DNA of 64,000 bases, from assembly GCF_937898475.1 (NCBI RefSeq), contig NZ_CALEJS010000040.1:62001-126000 (forward strand), written 5' to 3'. This stretch comes from an uncultured Chitinophaga sp. GTDB lineage: Bacteria; Bacteroidota; Bacteroidia; Chitinophagales; Chitinophagaceae. The notes under the pieces were generated by a model. The model saw nothing but the letters and a program-made list of their open reading frames with translations. It made no database searches and was not told where the DNA came from. Made by a program: the position numbers and the translations under genes. This document shows positions 25,743-34,636 of the stretch, piece after piece; within the stretch, counting starts at the first letter, position 1, and each line of letters begins with the position of its first letter.

Positions 25743-26452
25743 TTCCAGAAGCCCTGGGATTTTATCTGTATACCGCTGATGCCCTGGGCCTTCAGCAAGT
25801 TCCTTAACTGTACTACCACGGGTATCTGCCCCACCAGGTAGAATACCGTATTGCTGTAAAAATGATGCCCGGCTACCCATTGCAGTAATGCATTGCTATC
25901 ATGCCCGGGTGTTTTAACTACTGCCTGTACGGTGCCAAAGTCACAGAAATATTCCCGGAACGCATCCTGGTGTGCAGGCTCCGAAAAAGCAATGGCACCT
26001 GTTACCGAAAGCGGGCGCTTAGCCAGCTGGTGTAGTGCAACAAAATGACCTATCGCGCTTTCATCTCCCAGGAACACCAGGTGCACATTGTCAGCCGGTT
26101 TCTGCATGGAAGAACCGATGCCTACATAAGAGATGATATCGCCGCTCTGCAGATTGCGGGCCCATCGTGCCCCCGCCCCATCATGACCGGTGTGTATGAT
26201 CAGCGTACAGGTAGCTGTTTCTGCATCCCAGCCGCAGGGGGTGTAATCGCGGTACTCAAAATCTGCCACTTTACATTTGATATGCTGCGCCTGTGTCCAT
26301 TTATGCATATTAACCCCGGGCAGGTGAAGATCTACTTCCATGACAGCGTCTGGCTGCCAGGCGCGTACCGCCAATACGGTACCTGTTTTAGACATCCGTT
26401 GTTCTATCAGGGATATCGCTTTCCGTTTAATCAGCTGAAGAGTAGCTCCCAT
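25739..26452 (-). CDS. Siderophore-interacting flavoprotein (SIP family)
   Basis: SIP proteins reduce ferric siderophores in the cytoplasm with FAD and NAD(P)H or ferredoxin. The 237-residue protein has the FAD motif RDYTPCGWD (family RxYT), the following LIIHTGHDGAGARWARNLQSGD segment, the NAD-domain strand LVFLGDESAIGHF, and C-terminal QGFWK. The short stop-side overlap with the terminator hairpin is normal. An AraC regulator lies about 100 bases upstream on the same strand and is the obvious candidate for its control, probably by iron or a siderophore. Confidence 0.9.
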   Translation of the reverse strand: MGATLQLIKRKAISLIEQRMSKTGTVLAVRAWQPDAVMEVDLHLPGVNMHKWTQAQHIKCKVADFEYRDYTPCGWDAETATCTLIIHTGHDGAGARWARNLQSGDIISYVGIGSSMQKPADNVHLVFLGDESAIGHFVALHQLAKRPLSVTGAIAFSEPAHQDAFREYFCDFGTVQAVVKTPGHDSNALLQWVAGHHFYSNTVFYLVGQIPVVVQLRNLLKAQGISGIQIKSQGFWK

Positions 26453-26550
26453 AGACGATGATTAAATGATTATGTGATGTATTCAAAATAATATGCAAAA
26501 CAACAACATCGTCCTCCGCAGGAAAGGGACAAAACATGGCAAAAGAAGGA

Positions 26551-27408
26551 CTATTCGCGGTTCTGCCTGCGGTAGTCTCCGGGGCTGAGCCCTACCACTT
26601 TTTTGAATACGCGGGAGAAGTAAGTAGGGTCTTCATAACCCAGCTGGTAGGCAATCTCTTTAACGCTTATTTTACTGTAATACAGCAGGCGCCGGGCTTC
26701 CAGCATTGTTTCCTGCTGTATCCAGTAGCTTACCGGAAAACCGGTATTGGCCTTTACCGTTTCGTTCAGGTACGACAGCGAAAGATTCAGCTTACCGGCA
26801 TAATCTGCGGGGCTTTTCAGGGTCTTGTAATGTGCTGTGAGCAACTGGCGGAAGGAGGCCGTAATGGCGCTGCTGCGGAGCGCCTGTTTACAGTCGCCCG
26901 CCTGCCCGGCATATAACCCTGCCACCATCCCGGTGAAGGCGCTTACCAGGGAATGCAGGATGGGTTTAAAGTAGGCGCTCGCTGCATCATTCCTTGCGGC
27001 TTCCAGTACTTTCAAAAGACCGGACAGTGAGGCCTGCTGCTCTGTTGTAATACAAAGCGGCCCCAGGGCGGCTGCCTCATGTAATACGGGCTGAAAAAGA
27101 TCTCCTACCCACATGGCGTCTACCGCCACGAACCAGCCGCTTGCATTGATGGAATCAACGTATTCATGCACCTGTCCCGGTTGCACATACAGGAGGCCGG
27201 GCGCTTTAAGGCACTGCGTCTGGAAGTCTATCATAATACGGCTCTCGCCTGTTTCCAGCAGCACAAAAATATAGTGATCGTCACGATGAATACCCAGGCT
27301 CTCTCCGGGTTTCTCCCCCGCCATGCTGACAGACCAAACCTCCAGTCCCAGGGGAGACCGCTCTTCTAATATATGTACGGGTATGGTTTGCTTAAGACGT
27401 GAAGACAT
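26551..27408 (-). CDS. AraC-family transcriptional regulator
   Basis: A 285-residue regulator. The N-terminal cupin-like sensing domain (about 15-110: HRDDHYIFVLLETGESRIMI, LYVQPGQVHEYVD) has the His and Gln/Glu pattern of ligand-binding cupins. The C-terminal double helix-turn-helix spans about 190-283: YAGKLNLSLSYLNETVKANTGF, then ISVKEIAYQLGYEDPTYFSR and FKKVVGLSPGDYRR. It is likely to control the siderophore-interacting protein gene downstream. The ligand is unknown. Confidence 0.9.
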   Translation of the reverse strand: MSSRLKQTIPVHILEERSPLGLEVWSVSMAGEKPGESLGIHRDDHYIFVLLETGESRIMIDFQTQCLKAPGLLYVQPGQVHEYVDSINASGWFVAVDAMWVGDLFQPVLHEAAALGPLCITTEQQASLSGLLKVLEAARNDAASAYFKPILHSLVSAFTGMVAGLYAGQAGDCKQALRSSAITASFRQLLTAHYKTLKSPADYAGKLNLSLSYLNETVKANTGFPVSYWIQQETMLEARRLLYYSKISVKEIAYQLGYEDPTYFSRVFKKVVGLSPGDYRRQNRE

Positions 27409-27488
27409 AACTGCAAAACAACAGCTTTTTGTTTATACAGTAATAGACGAATAAGGAAATGCAATATTGCAGCCGGCACAGAGAAGTT

Positions 27489-27527
27489 AAAAAAAACCGG
27501 CGGGCTCCACGTTGCAGAACCCGCCGG
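27489..27527 (-). terminator. Terminator of the T9SS-sorted protein gene
   Basis: Arms CCGGCGGG (27497-27504) and CCCGCCGG (27520-27527). On the minus strand an eight-T run follows. Confidence 0.82.
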
Positions 27528-27560
27528 GATGGTTGCTTATCAGGAACAGTAAGGAACTGT

Positions 27561-28775
27561 TTATAGGATAAAAATTTTACGGGCGGTTTGTGTTATATTA
27601 TTGCTGTTCAGCACCTGTACCACGTATAAACCGCCGGAAATACCGGACCCGTAGTTAATGGGGATGGTCTGGCGTTTGGAGCCCAGCCTTACAGGCCTGC
27701 TTACCACCACCTTACCGTCCATATCTACCAGCTGTACAATGTAATCGCCTTTATCCAGCGCGTTAAAGGCCACATTGAAAGTATTGCCCGTTACCGGAAC
27801 GGGGTTGGGCCAGACGGAGATATTGCTGCCGTCTACATCCAGTTTCTCCGGTGCGGTAGCTATGTAGTTGTCTTTCTTATTATCCTGGAAAAGGAGGTTG
27901 CCGCTGGCCAGATCGGAAGCGTTGTATACATCGGTATTTTTTCCTGTAATGGCGGCTGCCGTGAGCGAAGGCATATCCAGCAGGTAGTAACCCTTGCCGT
28001 AGGTGGAGCAGCTTAAGATCACCTTGCCGTTATCGTCTACAGCGGCGCCGTTGGTATAAAAGCCCTGCGGCAGGCCCTGTATGGCGCCCATGAAAGTAGC
28101 TTCACGGCTGTTTACATCTATCTTGAAGACTTTGTTGTAAATGTTGATCAGGTACAGGTAGCCGTATTTATCCGCTACCAGGTCGCCCCCCCAGCCGGTG
28201 CAGAAAGCGTGAACGGAGTTCCCGCCATTCTCCGGCGCATCTTTCAGGCTGCCAAGGTCTCTGAACTTTACCTGCTGCCCGGTAGTGGCGAAGGTAAAGA
28301 AGTGTTCTGCGTCGTTAGTAAGGGCATAGCCGTTACCATCTGCGCCGATGACCATACGGCTGATATTATTCTCTTCGGGATGGCTGACAAAGGGATCATT
28401 GATACGCAGATCAGCCACTTTTACCGGTGCGGCACTATTACTGTTGAGGTTCACCGCATACAGCTCATTGGTATGCATGGTGGCAAAGAACAGGCGATGC
28501 GTGGTATTATCAAATGCGGCGGCGGCTACCTTGCCTGCATTGTTCCTTGCATTTTCGGCAGTGGCCGGAGCGGGGGCCTTACCCAGCTGGTTGATAGCTG
28601 ATCCATTGTTGATGTCAATGAGGCGCAATACATTCCAGTTCATGCCGCCGATGGTGTCTGCCGTAATAGCGTAGGCACTGCTGCCACGCTGCTGTGCAGC
28701 AGCGCTGAAACAGGTAGCCAGGAGGCAAACGGAGCTTAAGAAAAAAGGGATTTTGCGTAAAGTTACGGTTTTCAT
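27561..28775 (-). CDS. Secreted protein with type IX sorting domain
   Basis: A 404-residue secreted protein. It has a Sec signal peptide (SVCLLATCFSAAAQQ), then a propeller-like region with repeats of the kind LVADKYGYLYLINIYNKVFK and AAVDDNGKVILSCSTYG. The C-terminal type A T9SS sorting domain begins ISVWPNP and ends SGGLYVVQVL...RKIFIL. PorX, encoded at 49.2-50.8 kb, belongs to the regulation of the same secretion system. The gene is divergent from the NHL lipoprotein and may share its role; the function is unknown. Confidence 0.82.
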   Translation of the reverse strand: MKTVTLRKIPFFLSSVCLLATCFSAAAQQRGSSAYAITADTIGGMNWNVLRLIDINNGSAINQLGKAPAPATAENARNNAGKVAAAAFDNTTHRLFFATMHTNELYAVNLNSNSAAPVKVADLRINDPFVSHPEENNISRMVIGADGNGYALTNDAEHFFTFATTGQQVKFRDLGSLKDAPENGGNSVHAFCTGWGGDLVADKYGYLYLINIYNKVFKIDVNSREATFMGAIQGLPQGFYTNGAAVDDNGKVILSCSTYGKGYYLLDMPSLTAAAITGKNTDVYNASDLASGNLLFQDNKKDNYIATAPEKLDVDGSNISVWPNPVPVTGNTFNVAFNALDKGDYIVQLVDMDGKVVVSRPVRLGSKRQTIPINYGSGISGGLYVVQVLNSNNITQTARKIFIL

Positions 28776-28851
28776 ATAAGGTTAATTTGGGTCTATAAAA
28801 GTTACGACAAATTTCGATCATTTCTTCTGCCGGGTAACGGGCAAATAACAT

Positions 28852-28859
28852 TATTTTTG
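28852..28859 (+). promoter_or_regulatory. NHL lipoprotein promoter -7 box
   Basis: TATTTTTG, an exact TAnnTTTG match, 70 bases before the ATG. The -33 region is weak (TTCTG, 22 bases upstream). Confidence 0.45.
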
Positions 28860-28929
28860 CCGAGGTTATTCTCCTGATAAGCCCTCGTACCAGCACCCCT
28901 TTTTCTAAACTACTAAACCCCAAAATGTT

Positions 28930-30390
28930 ATGAAAAAGTTGCCATTACTTTGGATGTTGTTGCTATTGCTACTGACGGGCGCCTGTAAAAAGTATCCGCC
29001 GCCGTCCCAGCCTCCCAAAGAGATTTCGACCATTATTACCGATGCCGGGGGTAAGCCCCTGGGCGATGCGCATGCAGGAACCATTATACAGCTTACCGCG
29101 GAAGCGTTCAGGAAATGGAACCAGGAAGGCCGGATAAAGGCAGAAGGCAAACTGTACTTTGATACCATTCCTGCGCAGATCATTGAGGCCAGGGATAATT
29201 ATATCCTTACCATCCTGCCGCTGATGGGTTATATAGACACGGTTCGTATTGATGTTATAGGCCTGACCATTGGCAGTTCCATCTTCCAGCTTTGCCGCAG
29301 CTGCCTGCTGTACCGGCCTACCGTACGGGGCGTGGTCTTCGCCGGCTTTACAGGCGGAAAAGCAGACGGCACTTTCACCATGCCCGCAGAAATGACAGCC
29401 GATGGCACCGGCAATCTCTATGTGATAGACCAGCGCCCCTCCCATGATGTGATCATCAAGGTAACACCCGCAGGAGTAACCTCTGTGTTTGCAGGAGGCG
29501 CCAATGAATTTGGCCGCCTGGTGGGTATTGGGATCAACCACACAACAGGACTGATGTACGTATCAGACGCTACCGCCAAACAGGTGAAAACCATTAACAT
29601 GGCCACGCCCTCCCTTGTTTCCGTACTCGCAGGTAGCGGGGCCACCGGCAATACCGATGGCACAGGCGCCGCCGCCAGCTTTGCTTTCGGCGCACAGCGG
29701 GTAGACGATTTTGCCAGCTCAGAACTGGGACAGGGACTCGCAGTAGATGCTGCCGGTAATATCTTTGTGGGAGAAAATTACAACGCCGTTACCTTCGGCT
29801 CACAACTCAGAAAGATAACGCCAGCGGGAGTAGTCACCACGGTGCCGGGCAGCCGGATAACGCCCATGGCACAGGAGCAGGTGGCCCTTCCATCCGGTGT
29901 CACCATCAACACCAGCAATGAACTCTTCTATGTGAGCGGCAGCTCGGGGTTCTTCCAGGGCATTACAAAGATCAGTCCGGGTGGGGTGGCCTCGCGGCTC
30001 GCGGGTAAAACGTCTTTCGAGGGGTTGAATGACGGCACGGGGGCGGTTGCCCAGTTCTCCTATCCCAAGGCTATTGCCGCTTTCAATGATTTCTATTATG
30101 TGGCAGACGGTACCAATGGGGCATTACGTAAGGTAAGCACCTCCGGTAAGGTAATCACCCTCGCGGGTGTGGGGCACTTCTCTACCGCCACCTATTGCGG
30201 CTGCCCCTTTGTGGGGCCGCGGGACAGCAGCTACCATTTGCCGCTGATCGTACTGGATCCGGACGGGCATGAGGAACTGGCGAAAGCCATCCGGATGGAC
30301 CAGGTGGGCGGACTGGCGGTGATCCACGGCGGATTGATCTATGTGGCGGACTACGGGTATAAATGTATCTGGAAGATCACCATTGGATAG
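28930..30390 (+). CDS. NHL-repeat lipoprotein
   Basis: A 486-residue lipoprotein. The signal peptide ends at LTGAC, followed by a small beta-rich domain (about 30-110) of the kind seen before beta-propellers in surface glycan-binding proteins. NHL-type blades follow (AEMTADGTGNLYVIDQ, GLAVDAAGNIFVGENY, YPKAIAAFNDFYYVADGTN, GLAVIHGGLIYVADYG). NHL propellers bind protein or glycan partners. There is no catalytic signature. It may act on the cell surface; the substrate is unknown. It is divergent from the T9SS-sorted protein. Confidence 0.85.
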   Translation: MKKLPLLWMLLLLLLTGACKKYPPPSQPPKEISTIITDAGGKPLGDAHAGTIIQLTAEAFRKWNQEGRIKAEGKLYFDTIPAQIIEARDNYILTILPLMGYIDTVRIDVIGLTIGSSIFQLCRSCLLYRPTVRGVVFAGFTGGKADGTFTMPAEMTADGTGNLYVIDQRPSHDVIIKVTPAGVTSVFAGGANEFGRLVGIGINHTTGLMYVSDATAKQVKTINMATPSLVSVLAGSGATGNTDGTGAAASFAFGAQRVDDFASSELGQGLAVDAAGNIFVGENYNAVTFGSQLRKITPAGVVTTVPGSRITPMAQEQVALPSGVTINTSNELFYVSGSSGFFQGITKISPGGVASRLAGKTSFEGLNDGTGAVAQFSYPKAIAAFNDFYYVADGTNGALRKVSTSGKVITLAGVGHFSTATYCGCPFVGPRDSSYHLPLIVLDPDGHEELAKAIRMDQVGGLAVIHGGLIYVADYGYKCIWKITIG

Positions 30391-30393
30391 GGT

Positions 30394-30427
30394 TTCATCC
30401 CATTTTCACACGTGTTCGTCCCATTTT
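30394..30427 (+). promoter_or_regulatory. Direct repeat with LytTR-site geometry
   Basis: TTCATCCCATTTT (30394-30406) and TTCGTCCCATTTT (30415-30427) are 13-bp direct repeats on a 21-base period, the two-turn spacing used by LytTR regulators. They lie 48-81 bases before the kinase start, so autoregulation by the LytTR protein at 32952-33659 is likely. Confidence 0.6.
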
Positions 30428-30452
30428 AAATACGCACTCGTAATAGATCACT

Positions 30453-30479
30453 ATCATTGTTGAAAGTTTCAACAATGAT
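30453..30479 (+). promoter_or_regulatory. Perfect palindrome over the kinase start codon
   Basis: ATCATTGTTGAAA (30453-30465), one centre base, and TTTCAACAATGAT (30467-30479). The second arm contains the ATG at 30475. It could be a dimeric operator or an RNA hairpin that hides the start. Confidence 0.65.
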
Positions 30480-31965
30480 CCCTTTCAAAAAACTAGAATT
30501 CGGCGTTGCTACCGCCATATTCCTGTTACTATTATTCCCGCTGCTGTATCAAAGCGTTACCTATAATGTGTTTGATATGCAGCGTGACTATGGTTATAAG
30601 TTTCATCATTACCACCAGGTATTTGATTATTATATCCATTATGTGTTGCCGTTATTGGCGCAGATGTCTGTTGTATATGCCGCCTTTCTTTTCCTGAATA
30701 TGCATGTGATCCCCGGATTCCTGGAACAACGGCGCTGGCTGCCTGGTCTGTCACTGGCTGTGGTTACGCTGGCGCTGGTGTTCCTGGTGCTGATGGTTGC
30801 CTACTCTTACCGTTACGGTTACCTGTTTGGCGTGTATGCTACCGTGAGAGGGGCGCATATGCACTTTGCCAAATCAGCTTTCACTACTACTGCATTTTAC
30901 GCGCTGCTCTATGTGCTGTATTATGCGGTCAAACATATTTACTTCCAGTATTTCCATGGCAGGAAAAAAGTACTGAGTGAGCCCCTGCTGCTGGGCTGCA
31001 TCTGGGCGATGCTGCTGGTATTTTCATATGGCATACACCATCGGGAGTTTTTCATTGTGCTCTTATGCGGAGGACCTTACTACACCGTTGTCTTTTATGT
31101 TTGGTATCACCGGGCATTCCCTGCTTTTTATAAAACACATCATCGTAAATCCATTCTCTGGCGTGATCTTATCCTGACCTCCATGGCTGCAGGCATACTG
31201 ACCTTCTTTTTCGGTTTGATTGCCTGGCATGGTTCTCCGGAGCCGCTGTCGCTGATGGTGTTCTGTATGTTCCTGGTACAATTTGTGGCGCTGCTGCCGC
31301 TCACCTGGTGGTTGTATACCACCAGCCAATCGCGTCAGCATACCATGCTGAACCTGCAGGCGGCACTGGGACGTTCTGCCGCTGATCTTGACTTTCTGCG
31401 TGCGCAGATCAACCCGCATTTCCTGTTCAATGCACTGAACACGCTATACGGAACCGCCCTGCAGGAAAACGCGGTAAATACGAGTGAAGGCATACAGAAG
31501 CTGGGAGATATGATGCGTTTTATGCTGGATGAAAATCACCTGGAGAAAATCCCCATGCATAAGGAAGTAGCATACCTGCAAAACTATATCTCGCTGCAAC
31601 GCCTGCGCACACAGGGTGCCGCAGACATACAGATCAATGTGAACATTGAAGAAAATTTCTGCGAGCATGACATTGCACCTATGCTGCTGATCCCTTTTGT
31701 AGAGAATGCATTTAAATACGGCATCAGTTTGCGCAACCGTTCCAGGATCACCATCTCGCTTTCCTGCGATGCAGAGAAGATCTATTTTGATGTGCACAAC
31801 ACCACACATACCAGGCCGGAGAATGACCCTGAAAAAGAAGGCCGTGGCATTGGCCTGAACAATGTAAGGACCCGCCTTGCTTTATTATATCCTGACAGGC
31901 ACGAACTGGGCATCCGCCAAACCGCTACCGAATATTTTGTACACCTGACGATACACGTAAAATAA
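30475..31965 (+). CDS. LytS-type sensor histidine kinase
   Basis: A 496-residue membrane kinase with about eight hydrophobic helices (residues 10-280), a short linker, and the PF06580-type kinase with His315 in RAQINPHFLFNALNTL. N-box (LIPFVENAFKYGI) and G-box (GRGIGLNNVRTRL) follow. Partners of this kinase class are LytTR regulators, and one is encoded 1 kb downstream in the same operon. A DUF4407 membrane protein separates the two. A TTG in the upstream arm of the palindrome is in frame, but ATG 30475 is the better start. Confidence 0.92.
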   Translation: MIPFKKLEFGVATAIFLLLLFPLLYQSVTYNVFDMQRDYGYKFHHYHQVFDYYIHYVLPLLAQMSVVYAAFLFLNMHVIPGFLEQRRWLPGLSLAVVTLALVFLVLMVAYSYRYGYLFGVYATVRGAHMHFAKSAFTTTAFYALLYVLYYAVKHIYFQYFHGRKKVLSEPLLLGCIWAMLLVFSYGIHHREFFIVLLCGGPYYTVVFYVWYHRAFPAFYKTHHRKSILWRDLILTSMAAGILTFFFGLIAWHGSPEPLSLMVFCMFLVQFVALLPLTWWLYTTSQSRQHTMLNLQAALGRSAADLDFLRAQINPHFLFNALNTLYGTALQENAVNTSEGIQKLGDMMRFMLDENHLEKIPMHKEVAYLQNYISLQRLRTQGAADIQINVNIEENFCEHDIAPMLLIPFVENAFKYGISLRNRSRITISLSCDAEKIYFDVHNTTHTRPENDPEKEGRGIGLNNVRTRLALLYPDRHELGIRQTATEYFVHLTIHVK

Positions 31966-31974
31966 AACAAGCGC

Positions 31975-32955
31975 ATGGAACAGACGCCTACGAACAGCAT
32001 AACAACAGCAGACGGGCTTAGTAAATTTCTTTGGTGGATGGCTGCTGCAGATGCAGCCACACTGCAAGAATGCCGGCTAGACCGCGAGCGCTACCGTATC
32101 ATTGGTATATCCGTGCTCGTTACCTGGTTATTTGCCACACTGGCATGGGGTTACTTCTTCTCTACCGTGATAAACGACGAAATAGTGGTCGCAGGACTGG
32201 CTGTTTTCTTTGGTTTTGCCATCCTTTCCATTGACCGTAGCCTGATAGCAGCCATGTCGGGCGCAGGCCGCCGGCAGTTTCTTCCGGTGGCCTTTCGTTT
32301 GTTCCTGGCCGTTATCATTGGCCTGTTCATCTCACAACCTGTTGTGCTGATGCTTTTTCAGAAAGATATACAGGCACAGATGGTGTTGAACCGACAGGGT
32401 AAGCTGGAAAAATTCCGCGAAGAACTGGACGCGCTGAATGCCCCGCGTAAAGCAGCGCTGGAAAAAGACCGGCAGCAATGGGAACAGCAGCTGCAGCAGA
32501 AAGAAGCACAGGTAAAAGCCTATAAAGACGATTACATCAAAGAAACCGACGGCACCGGTGGTACAGGCAAGATCGGTGAATCATCCATTGCCCGTGTTAA
32601 GAAAACCGAATACCTGAAAGCGGAGCAGGAGCTGAGCATGCTGCGCAGCAGCCTTATGCCACAGCTGCAGGAGCGGCAGCGCCAACAGGAGGAGATCTGG
32701 AAAGAGAACCGTGTAAAGGAACAGGCTTATGCAGCCTCGCTTACAGACGGTTTCCTGGCACAAACAGAAGCATTGGGCGAACTAACGGATCAGCATCCTG
32801 CATTACGCCAGCGCTATCGCCTGATCGTATTAATCATTACTTTGATAGAGATTATGCCCTTACTCAGCAAACTGCTGATGCCAAAGGGAGAATATGACAA
32901 GCTGATGGACCATAATAATGTTTATCTTGGATACCGGAAAAACAGTATGGTATGA
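31975..32955 (+). CDS. DUF4407 membrane protein
   Basis: A 326-residue protein that fits DUF4407. It opens with LSKFLWWMAAADAATLQECR, has a paired hydrophobic block (LVTWLFATLAWGYFFS and FFGFAILSIDRSLIAAM), a third helix IIGLFISQPVVLML, then a long charged coiled coil (about 130-270: RKAALEKDRQQWEQQLQQKE), and a last helix near 285-305. The family has no known function. It lies 9 bases after the kinase and overlaps the regulator gene by 4, so co-expression with the two-component pair is strongly implied. It may be a stress sensor or structural partner. Confidence 0.85.
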   Translation: MEQTPTNSITTADGLSKFLWWMAAADAATLQECRLDRERYRIIGISVLVTWLFATLAWGYFFSTVINDEIVVAGLAVFFGFAILSIDRSLIAAMSGAGRRQFLPVAFRLFLAVIIGLFISQPVVLMLFQKDIQAQMVLNRQGKLEKFREELDALNAPRKAALEKDRQQWEQQLQQKEAQVKAYKDDYIKETDGTGGTGKIGESSIARVKKTEYLKAEQELSMLRSSLMPQLQERQRQQEEIWKENRVKEQAYAASLTDGFLAQTEALGELTDQHPALRQRYRLIVLIITLIEIMPLLSKLLMPKGEYDKLMDHNNVYLGYRKNSMV

Positions 32956-33659
32956 AGCTCTCCGCTATTGCCATAGATGACGAGCCGGTAGCGCTGTCTG
33001 TCATCAGATCACATGCAGGTAAAGTGCCCTTCCTCGAAATGACGGGTTACTATACCAATGCCTTTGAGGCAATGGAGCACCTGAACCGGGAAAGAACAGA
33101 CCTGCTGTTCCTTGACATCAAGATGCCTGATATTACGGGTATCGATTTCCTGACCAGTTTGTCTAACCCGCCGATGGTAGTATTCACCACTGCCTATTCA
33201 GAGCATGCGGTGCAAAGCTTTGAGCTGGATGCGATAGACTACCTGCTGAAACCCTTCTCCCTTTCGCGTTTCCTGAAGGCCTGCAACAAAGCGCATTACC
33301 TGCTGCAAATGAAACAGCAGCATACCTTGACTGGTTATATCCCTGAATATCTGTTTATCAAAAGCGGGTACGAGCAATACAAGATATTACTGGATGATAT
33401 ACTGTACCTGGAAAGCGCGGGTAATTATGTGAACTTTGTATTGAAAGACCGCAAGCTGCTTTCGCGTATATCCATGCAGGAAGCGCTGGCCTTACTGCCA
33501 TCGCCGCTGTTCACCCGGGTACACCGCTTTTTTATTGTTGCCAATAACAAGGTAGAGCGTATTGACCGCAATTACCTCTACATACAACAGGCGAGCATCA
33601 GCATTGGCGCTGCCTATGCCGATGCCGCGAGTAAAATATGGAACGGGAAAGACAGCTGA
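32952..33659 (+). CDS. LytTR-type response regulator
   Basis: A 235-residue regulator. The receiver has IDDEPVAL, Asp55 in LLFLDIKMPDITG, Thr in VVFTTAYSEHAV and Lys in YLLKPF. The C-terminal LytTR DNA-binding domain (about 130-230) has EYLFIKSGYEQYKI, ILYLESAGNYVNFV and FTRVHRFFIVANNKVERI. It overlaps the DUF4407 gene by 4 bases. It probably binds the direct repeat at 30394-30427 and regulates its own operon. Confidence 0.92.
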   Translation: MKLSAIAIDDEPVALSVIRSHAGKVPFLEMTGYYTNAFEAMEHLNRERTDLLFLDIKMPDITGIDFLTSLSNPPMVVFTTAYSEHAVQSFELDAIDYLLKPFSLSRFLKACNKAHYLLQMKQQHTLTGYIPEYLFIKSGYEQYKILLDDILYLESAGNYVNFVLKDRKLLSRISMQEALALLPSPLFTRVHRFFIVANNKVERIDRNYLYIQQASISIGAAYADAASKIWNGKDS

Positions 33660-33668
33660 CTGTAGCGA

Positions 33669-34136
33669 TCATTGCACAGTCTTGACCGGCTGTTCTGCCG
33701 CTGTACATAATCCCTGCAGGGCGGCTGTCTGCAGTACATGTCCCTGCATAGCTGCCTCTACGGCTTCCCGCTCGGATGCGGGAGGAAGATCCAGCATGAT
33801 ATCCAGTGCATATAAGCGGAACCAGTAATGATGAGTGCCGCTGAAGTATTTAGGACAGGGGCCTTCATAGCCGAAGCTGTGATTATTGGCCAGGCCTTCC
33901 ACGCCGCCGGGCGGGATGGTGTTCTGGGGCACTTCCGTGGTGCTGGCCGGGATGTTGAATACCATCCAGTGTGTCCAGGGTTTGGGTGTTGCGTCTACAT
34001 CTTCAAAGATGAGGACGAGGCTGCGGGCGGCGGTTGGAATATCATGGAACTGCAGCGGCGGACTGATATTAGGTCCGAGGCAGGTGTATGGCTGCGGTAT
34101 GTGCTGCTGATGGTCAAAAACGCTGGTGATGTGCAT
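33669..34136 (-). CDS. YbhB/YbcL-family (PEBP) protein
   Basis: A 155-residue phosphatidylethanolamine-binding-like protein. It has the family core GPNISPPLQF, ARSLVLIFEDVDATPKPWTHWMVFN, PGGVEGLANNHSFGYEGPCP and HHYWFRLYALD. Bacterial members may bind small phosphorylated ligands; a precise function is not known. It is convergent with the LytTR gene (9-base gap). The upstream DUF2784 frame runs into its start, so the two were probably co-transcribed. Confidence 0.9.
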   Translation of the reverse strand: MHITSVFDHQQHIPQPYTCLGPNISPPLQFHDIPTAARSLVLIFEDVDATPKPWTHWMVFNIPASTTEVPQNTIPPGGVEGLANNHSFGYEGPCPKYFSGTHHYWFRLYALDIMLDLPPASEREAVEAAMQGHVLQTAALQGLCTAAEQPVKTVQ

Positions 34137-34511
34137 AGTGCATGGTTTTAGAGAACACCTTGTACAAAAAACATGCGGGGTTAAAGAAGGGCGGCCAGCT
34201 CATCGTTACCAACACCACACGATCCATCAATACATCACTGAAATGACGGCCGGTAATCTTGTTTGCCTAAAAGTAATAAACGAAGCAGGCAGGTTGGTTT
34301 CTCCCAGCTTTTCTTTCACCTGCCATTGCCAATCGGTGATAGGGCAGTAACCGATGCCGAACCAGATGCCCAATATAAACCAGCTGGCGGCGGTAAGCAG
34401 GATGAAAATGAAATGCAGCTTACGGGTAGCCGGGAAGATCCATCCCAACAGGTTAAACCCGATGATCAGGAGGTGTAAGCCGGTGAGTAAAAAGTCTGCC
34501 AAATGGAGCAT
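34114..34511 (-). pseudogene. DUF2784 membrane protein gene with a frameshift
   Basis: The first frame encodes a DUF2784 N-terminus: three hydrophobic helices (LLIIGFNLLGWIF, FIFILLTAASWFILGIWFGI) and YCPITDWQWQVKEKLGETNLP. It then leaves register near 34263-34270 and stops at 34227. The next frame continues as ANKITGRHFSDVLMDRVVLV, which looks like the normal DUF2784 end, and stays open to 34114-34116, overlapping the PEBP start by 23 bases. A single-base change restores about 130 residues, the usual family size. It could be a real inactivation or an assembly error. Confidence 0.7.
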
Positions 34512-34611
34512 TACCTGCTTTTAATATCAAATCTAACTAATTGATAAACAAGAGCCACTCACTTTTCTGTATAAACGATGACCTTACATTTTTTTAATTC
34601 CCAAAAAATAA

Positions 34612-34619
34612 TACCTTTG
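34612..34619 (+). promoter_or_regulatory. tRNA-Leu promoter -7 box
   Basis: TACCTTTG matches TAnnTTTG 18 bases before the tRNA. A T-rich tract (34589-34595) sits where the -33 box is expected. Confidence 0.55.
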
Positions 34620-34636
34620 CAGTCCTCCTAAAGTTT

